A stretch of 64,000 nucleotides of DNA. It comes from Myroides odoratus DSM 2801. GTDB lineage: Bacteria; Bacteroidota; Bacteroidia; Flavobacteriales; Flavobacteriaceae. Below the pieces are notes generated by a model. It made no database searches. It was given only the letters and a program-made list of their open reading frames with translations, and had not been told where the DNA came from. The translations under genes and the position numbers were made by a program. Location: contig NZ_CM001437.1 in NCBI RefSeq assembly GCF_000243275.1, forward strand, positions 2,897,750-2,961,749, given 5' to 3'. Every line of letters begins with the position of its first letter. The first letter of the stretch is position 1. Of the stretch, positions 61,138 to 64,000 are shown one piece after another.

Positions 61138-62304
61138 GTGAGTAAAGGTTTTTTATCCCTATTTAAAGAAGAGTTTAAGCGAATGCTGACCACACCTCGA
61201 ATTTTGGTGTTGATTCTCGGTATTCCACTTTTGCTATTTCTATATTATGGGGCTTTGTTACAAGAAGGGGTTTCTCGAGATTTACCTGTAACAATCCTCG
61301 ATTTAGATAAAAGTAGTACTTCACGTAAACTTGCGAGTTTTATTGATGCCAGTGCAGCGATGCAAATTGTTTATGAAGTAAACGATGAATTAGAAGGACA
61401 AAAAACGGTGCGCAGAGGGGATTCTTTTGCTTTAATCATCATACCTAAAGATTTTCAGAAAAACGTTCAGAAAGGTGTAAAAACCAATGTAACGTGTTAC
61501 TATAATGGGCAATATTTATTGCCTGCAGGATTAATTCAACGCGATTTTCAAACGGCAGCAGGCTATCTAGCAGCTGGAGTTCGAACCATATCCCTAGAGC
61601 AAGGCGGATTAACGCCGAATCAAGCACTAGCTGCGGTTGCACCTATTAAGGTGGAAGAGCATGTACTCTTTAATCCATACACCAGTTATGAATATTATTT
61701 AGGTTTAGCTTTTATGCCTATGGCCTTGCAAATTATTATGTTGGTCGTATCGATTTACGTTTTTGGTGTGGATTTAAAATACAGAAAAGGACAAGAGTTA
61801 TTGGAACGCGCCAATAATAAGATTTGGGTGGTGGCTATCGCTAAGATTTTGCCCTATACCTTAATCTTTATGGTGCTGGGCTTGTATATGAATAGTTATG
61901 TATTCTATAAATTGAGTATGCCTTTTAAAGGGAATTTCTTTGTGCTCAATGCATTTTTCTTTTTGTTTATTTTGGTTTGCCAAAGCATGGGCTTCTTTCT
62001 CGCTTCTGTGATGAATAGCTTGAGAATCGCTCTAACGATAGGTGGTGCTTATGCGGCAGTAGCATTCTCTTTTGCAGGATATACTTTCCCACCAGAAGGA
62101 ATGAGCGGATTTGTACGTGGCGTAAATTATGTATTTCCCTTTCATTCCTATATGCGTTTTGTTGTGAATTATGCCATTCGTGGTATTTCATTCAATGCTG
62201 AGCAAGCAGGCTATTTAATTGCTTTTGCTGTGTTCATCTGTTTAGGATTAATCGGAATTCCGTTTTATTATAAAAAATTACAGAAAGGAGGCTATGATGC
62301 TTAA
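61138..62304 (+). CDS. ABC-2 type permease (YhhJ/YbhR-like)
   Basis: A 388-residue membrane protein: one N-terminal span (about 18-38), a large periplasmic domain (about 40-185) containing LPVTILDLDKSSTSRKLASFIDAS and then five hydrophobic segments in the C-terminal half, as in ABC-2 permeases. It starts with GTG. The GGAYAAVAFSFAGYTFPPEGM segment is conserved in this group. Overlaps the next permease gene by 11 bp. Confidence 0.88.
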   Translation: MSKGFLSLFKEEFKRMLTTPRILVLILGIPLLLFLYYGALLQEGVSRDLPVTILDLDKSSTSRKLASFIDASAAMQIVYEVNDELEGQKTVRRGDSFALIIIPKDFQKNVQKGVKTNVTCYYNGQYLLPAGLIQRDFQTAAGYLAAGVRTISLEQGGLTPNQALAAVAPIKVEEHVLFNPYTSYEYYLGLAFMPMALQIIMLVVSIYVFGVDLKYRKGQELLERANNKIWVVAIAKILPYTLIFMVLGLYMNSYVFYKLSMPFKGNFFVLNAFFFLFILVCQSMGFFLASVMNSLRIALTIGGAYAAVAFSFAGYTFPPEGMSGFVRGVNYVFPFHSYMRFVVNYAIRGISFNAEQAGYLIAFAVFICLGLIGIPFYYKKLQKGGYDA

Positions 62305-63502
62305 GCGATGGATAGAAAATTGGGCCTTGATTATCGAATCGTGTAAGCGAGAGATCCAAATGATTTTTAAAGACTCTGCAATCGTAATCACGTATATTGT
62401 CTGTGTACTTCTAGTTGCTTTTGTGTATTCCTATGTGTATTCGAAAGAGGTGATTACAGAATTACCTGTGGCCATTGTCAACCAGGATCAATCGAAAATG
62501 AGTTTTCAAATTGATCGCATGTTGGATGCAACACCTCAGCTTAAAGTAGATTTGCGTACAGCGAGTATGGATTTGGCACAAGAAGCGTTTTACCAAGAAA
62601 AAATCAAAGGAATAATCGTTATTCCAGAACATTTTGGAAGAGATTTACAAAAGGGGAAAGTACCTACGCTTGGTGCGTATTGCGATGCTTCCTATATGCT
62701 ATATTACAAGCAAACCCTAGGGGCTGTTATGCTTACAGCAGGAACTTTGGGAGGGCAAGTTGAAGTGAATAAGATGATGGCTGGAGGAATGCCAATGAAA
62801 CAAGCAGCAGCGACGAGACGTCCTTTTGATGTAACGGCGAAACCGTTATTTAATATCAATGGAGGTTATGCTACATTTCTGATGCCCGCTGTTTTCTTAA
62901 TTGCGATTCAGACACTACAATTGAATGGAATGGGAATTTTAGCTGGTACGTTACGAGAAAAAAGAAGTTTTGGACAAGCCTTTGCTTATGCAACAGGACG
63001 TTTTTCTAATTTCTTCTTGACTATTGGACGAAGTTTAGCCTACCTCATTCTTTCCATGTTGATGATGTGGATTGTATTGGGTGTTGTGATGCACTTGTTT
63101 ACCTTTCCACAACGCGGAAATCTACTGGAAGTAACGCTGTTTTTGATTCCATTCTTACTCGCAGTTTCCTTTTTAGGGATGACCTTAGCGAATTGTTTTA
63201 AACACAGGGAAGATTCAATTATGACGATTACCCTTTTTTCAATTCCTACTTTGTTGATGACTGGCTTGTCTTGGCCAACAACAGCTTTTCCAACGGCCAT
63301 TAAGGTTATTTCTTTTTTTGTGCCTTCTACTGTAGGAACAAAAGGTTTTGTCGCACTCACTCAGTTTGGGGCTTCGCTACAAGATATCAAGGATTTGTTT
63401 GTGCAAATGTGGTTGGTGTGCCTCTTTTATTTTATGCTAGCCATCTGGACGAATTGGCGCTTAAGAAGAAAAGAAGGGGAAACCATTTCCCAAGAGATAT
63501 AA
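62294..63502 (+). CDS. ABC-2 type permease (YhhJ/YbhR-like)
   Basis: A 402-residue permease of the same type as the preceding gene: one span (about 32-52), a periplasmic region with ITELPVAIVNQDQSKMSFQIDRML and a C-terminal bundle with FSIPTLLMTGLSWPTTAFP. The pair would form a heterodimer with HlyD and TolC. Notably no ABC ATPase gene is found in the operon or next to it. Confidence 0.88.
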   Translation: MMLKRWIENWALIIESCKREIQMIFKDSAIVITYIVCVLLVAFVYSYVYSKEVITELPVAIVNQDQSKMSFQIDRMLDATPQLKVDLRTASMDLAQEAFYQEKIKGIIVIPEHFGRDLQKGKVPTLGAYCDASYMLYYKQTLGAVMLTAGTLGGQVEVNKMMAGGMPMKQAAATRRPFDVTAKPLFNINGGYATFLMPAVFLIAIQTLQLNGMGILAGTLREKRSFGQAFAYATGRFSNFFLTIGRSLAYLILSMLMMWIVLGVVMHLFTFPQRGNLLEVTLFLIPFLLAVSFLGMTLANCFKHREDSIMTITLFSIPTLLMTGLSWPTTAFPTAIKVISFFVPSTVGTKGFVALTQFGASLQDIKDLFVQMWLVCLFYFMLAIWTNWRLRRKEGETISQEI

Positions 63503-63536
63503 AAAAATAGGATCGTGTAAACGATCCTATTTTTTT
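63503..63536. terminator. bidirectional terminator
   Basis: Stem AAATAGGATCGT / ACGATCCTATTT with a GTAA loop and flanking A/T runs. The stop codon of the converging right-edge gene lies in the stem. Confidence 0.9.
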
Positions 63537-64000
63537 ATAGTTAATTGATAAATTGATGTCGGTAGTTCTGGATTATCAGGGTCTGTACACAAGAAGAAAG
63601 AAACCTCTTTTTTGTTGTTTTTATACACGGTTATACCCTCGAACTTTTGATCTGTACTAATGGTCTTGGTCTTTTCAACTTTCATTTTTTTAGTGTTGAT
63701 TTTTCCAACAATTGAACCTTTGATTTCACCATCTGCATACGTAGAACTAGAATCTTCCGCTGTTGCAATAAAATAAAGATCTTGATCCACTAAAACGGCA
63801 TCTGTAAATCCCGTTTGAACCTGATCTAATTTTGGTAACTTCATGGGAGTATAGGTGATTCTAAAATTATCTAAGATGCTTTCACCTGTTACGACAAATA
63901 CTCCATTTTGTTGTTTAGGACCATTGCCACGATTGAAAAAATACCACGTTTCTGCATCATACACCACCCCTTCAATATTAAAATCAGCATCGTCCATATG
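63527..64000 (-). CDS. DUF6929-like exported or propeller protein, partial
   Basis: The frame runs off the right edge of the window, so only the C-terminal ~158 residues are seen. Segments NIEGVVYDAETWYFFNRGNGPKQQNGVFVV, GFTDAVLVDQDLYFIATAED and KFEGITVYKNNKKEVSFFLCTDPDNPELP resemble the DUF6929/phytase-like beta-propeller family, but this is a weak match by eye. The apparent ATG at 63997 is probably internal. Confidence 0.5.
   Translation of the reverse strand, partial: HMDDADFNIEGVVYDAETWYFFNRGNGPKQQNGVFVVTGESILDNFRITYTPMKLPKLDQVQTGFTDAVLVDQDLYFIATAEDSSSTYADGEIKGSIVGKINTKKMKVEKTKTISTDQKFEGITVYKNNKKEVSFFLCTDPDNPELPTSIYQLTIKK

Noticed and set aside
1..64000. CRISPR array, transposase or replication origin
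   Set aside because: I looked for regularly spaced repeats, DDE/tyrosine recombinase proteins and DnaA-box clusters; none was seen, apart from the direct repeats and inverted-repeat element described.

Overview
The window is a chromosomal segment of a low-GC Bacteroidota bacterium, most likely a marine or environmental member of the family Flavobacteriaceae (Myroides-like; the genus is an inference from overall gene content). The evidence is the repeated Bacteroidota promoter form (TTG/TTTG, about 19 bases, then TAnnTTTG) upstream of nusB, nhaA, feoAB, the tRNA cluster and the trp leader, the near absence of Shine-Dalgarno sequences, exported proteins whose signal peptides end in (F/H)AQ, an N-terminally extended NusB, and family types such as the LytTR/propeller sensor pair and the split methylmalonyl-CoA mutase genes.

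Layout. 1-150: the 3' end of a 5S rRNA gene and its terminator, so an rRNA operon lies to the left. 0.3-29 kb: mostly core genes. They include a TraB/GumN protein followed by an ECF sigma factor, a Zn/Cd-type P-type ATPase, a MATE exporter, an OmpW porin, a sodium:solute symporter, recR, feoAB, a SanA-like protein, two DEAD-box helicases, two mutase-like genes with ftsB-like and udk genes, a siderophore-interacting protein, nusB-DUF1573-yajC, gapA, lipA, nhaA, an NlpC/P60 hydrolase and a thiolase. 29.9-30.15 kb: a tRNA cluster Ser(GCT)-Pro(TGG)-Arg(TCT).

30.13-33.81 kb: an accessory island inserted at the 3' end of tRNA-Arg. A perfect 57-bp direct repeat, made of the last 16 nt of the tRNA plus its terminator, flanks 3.6 kb. 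The island holds a lipoprotein with a glycine-rich linker and a C-terminal JAMM/JAB-like (HTHP) domain, then three tandem exported paralogues. Each extra paralogue is preceded by a relic of the 3' end of the large gene. This is the structure expected of a toxin tip/immunity cassette array, and it is the most novel-looking system here. There is no integrase gene in it.

34-64 kb: a mixture of core and accessory genes. There are an AraC regulator and a PEBP protein; an HxlR/nitroreductase divergent pair; a glycine-zipper protein followed by a tiny two-helix membrane protein (bacteriocin/immunity-like); a lytic transglycosylase; mtaB, whose stop codon lies in a 156-bp inverted-repeat element; a peptide-binding lipoprotein; a LytTR/LytS-type two-component system; two ABC-F proteins; a lone trpB gene controlled by a classical tryptophan attenuator (leader peptide with three consecutive Trp codons); an HxlR/MFS divergent pair; and a TolC-HlyD-permease-permease export operon. 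The right edge cuts a DUF6929-like gene.

No CRISPR array, transposase gene, integrase or replication origin was seen.
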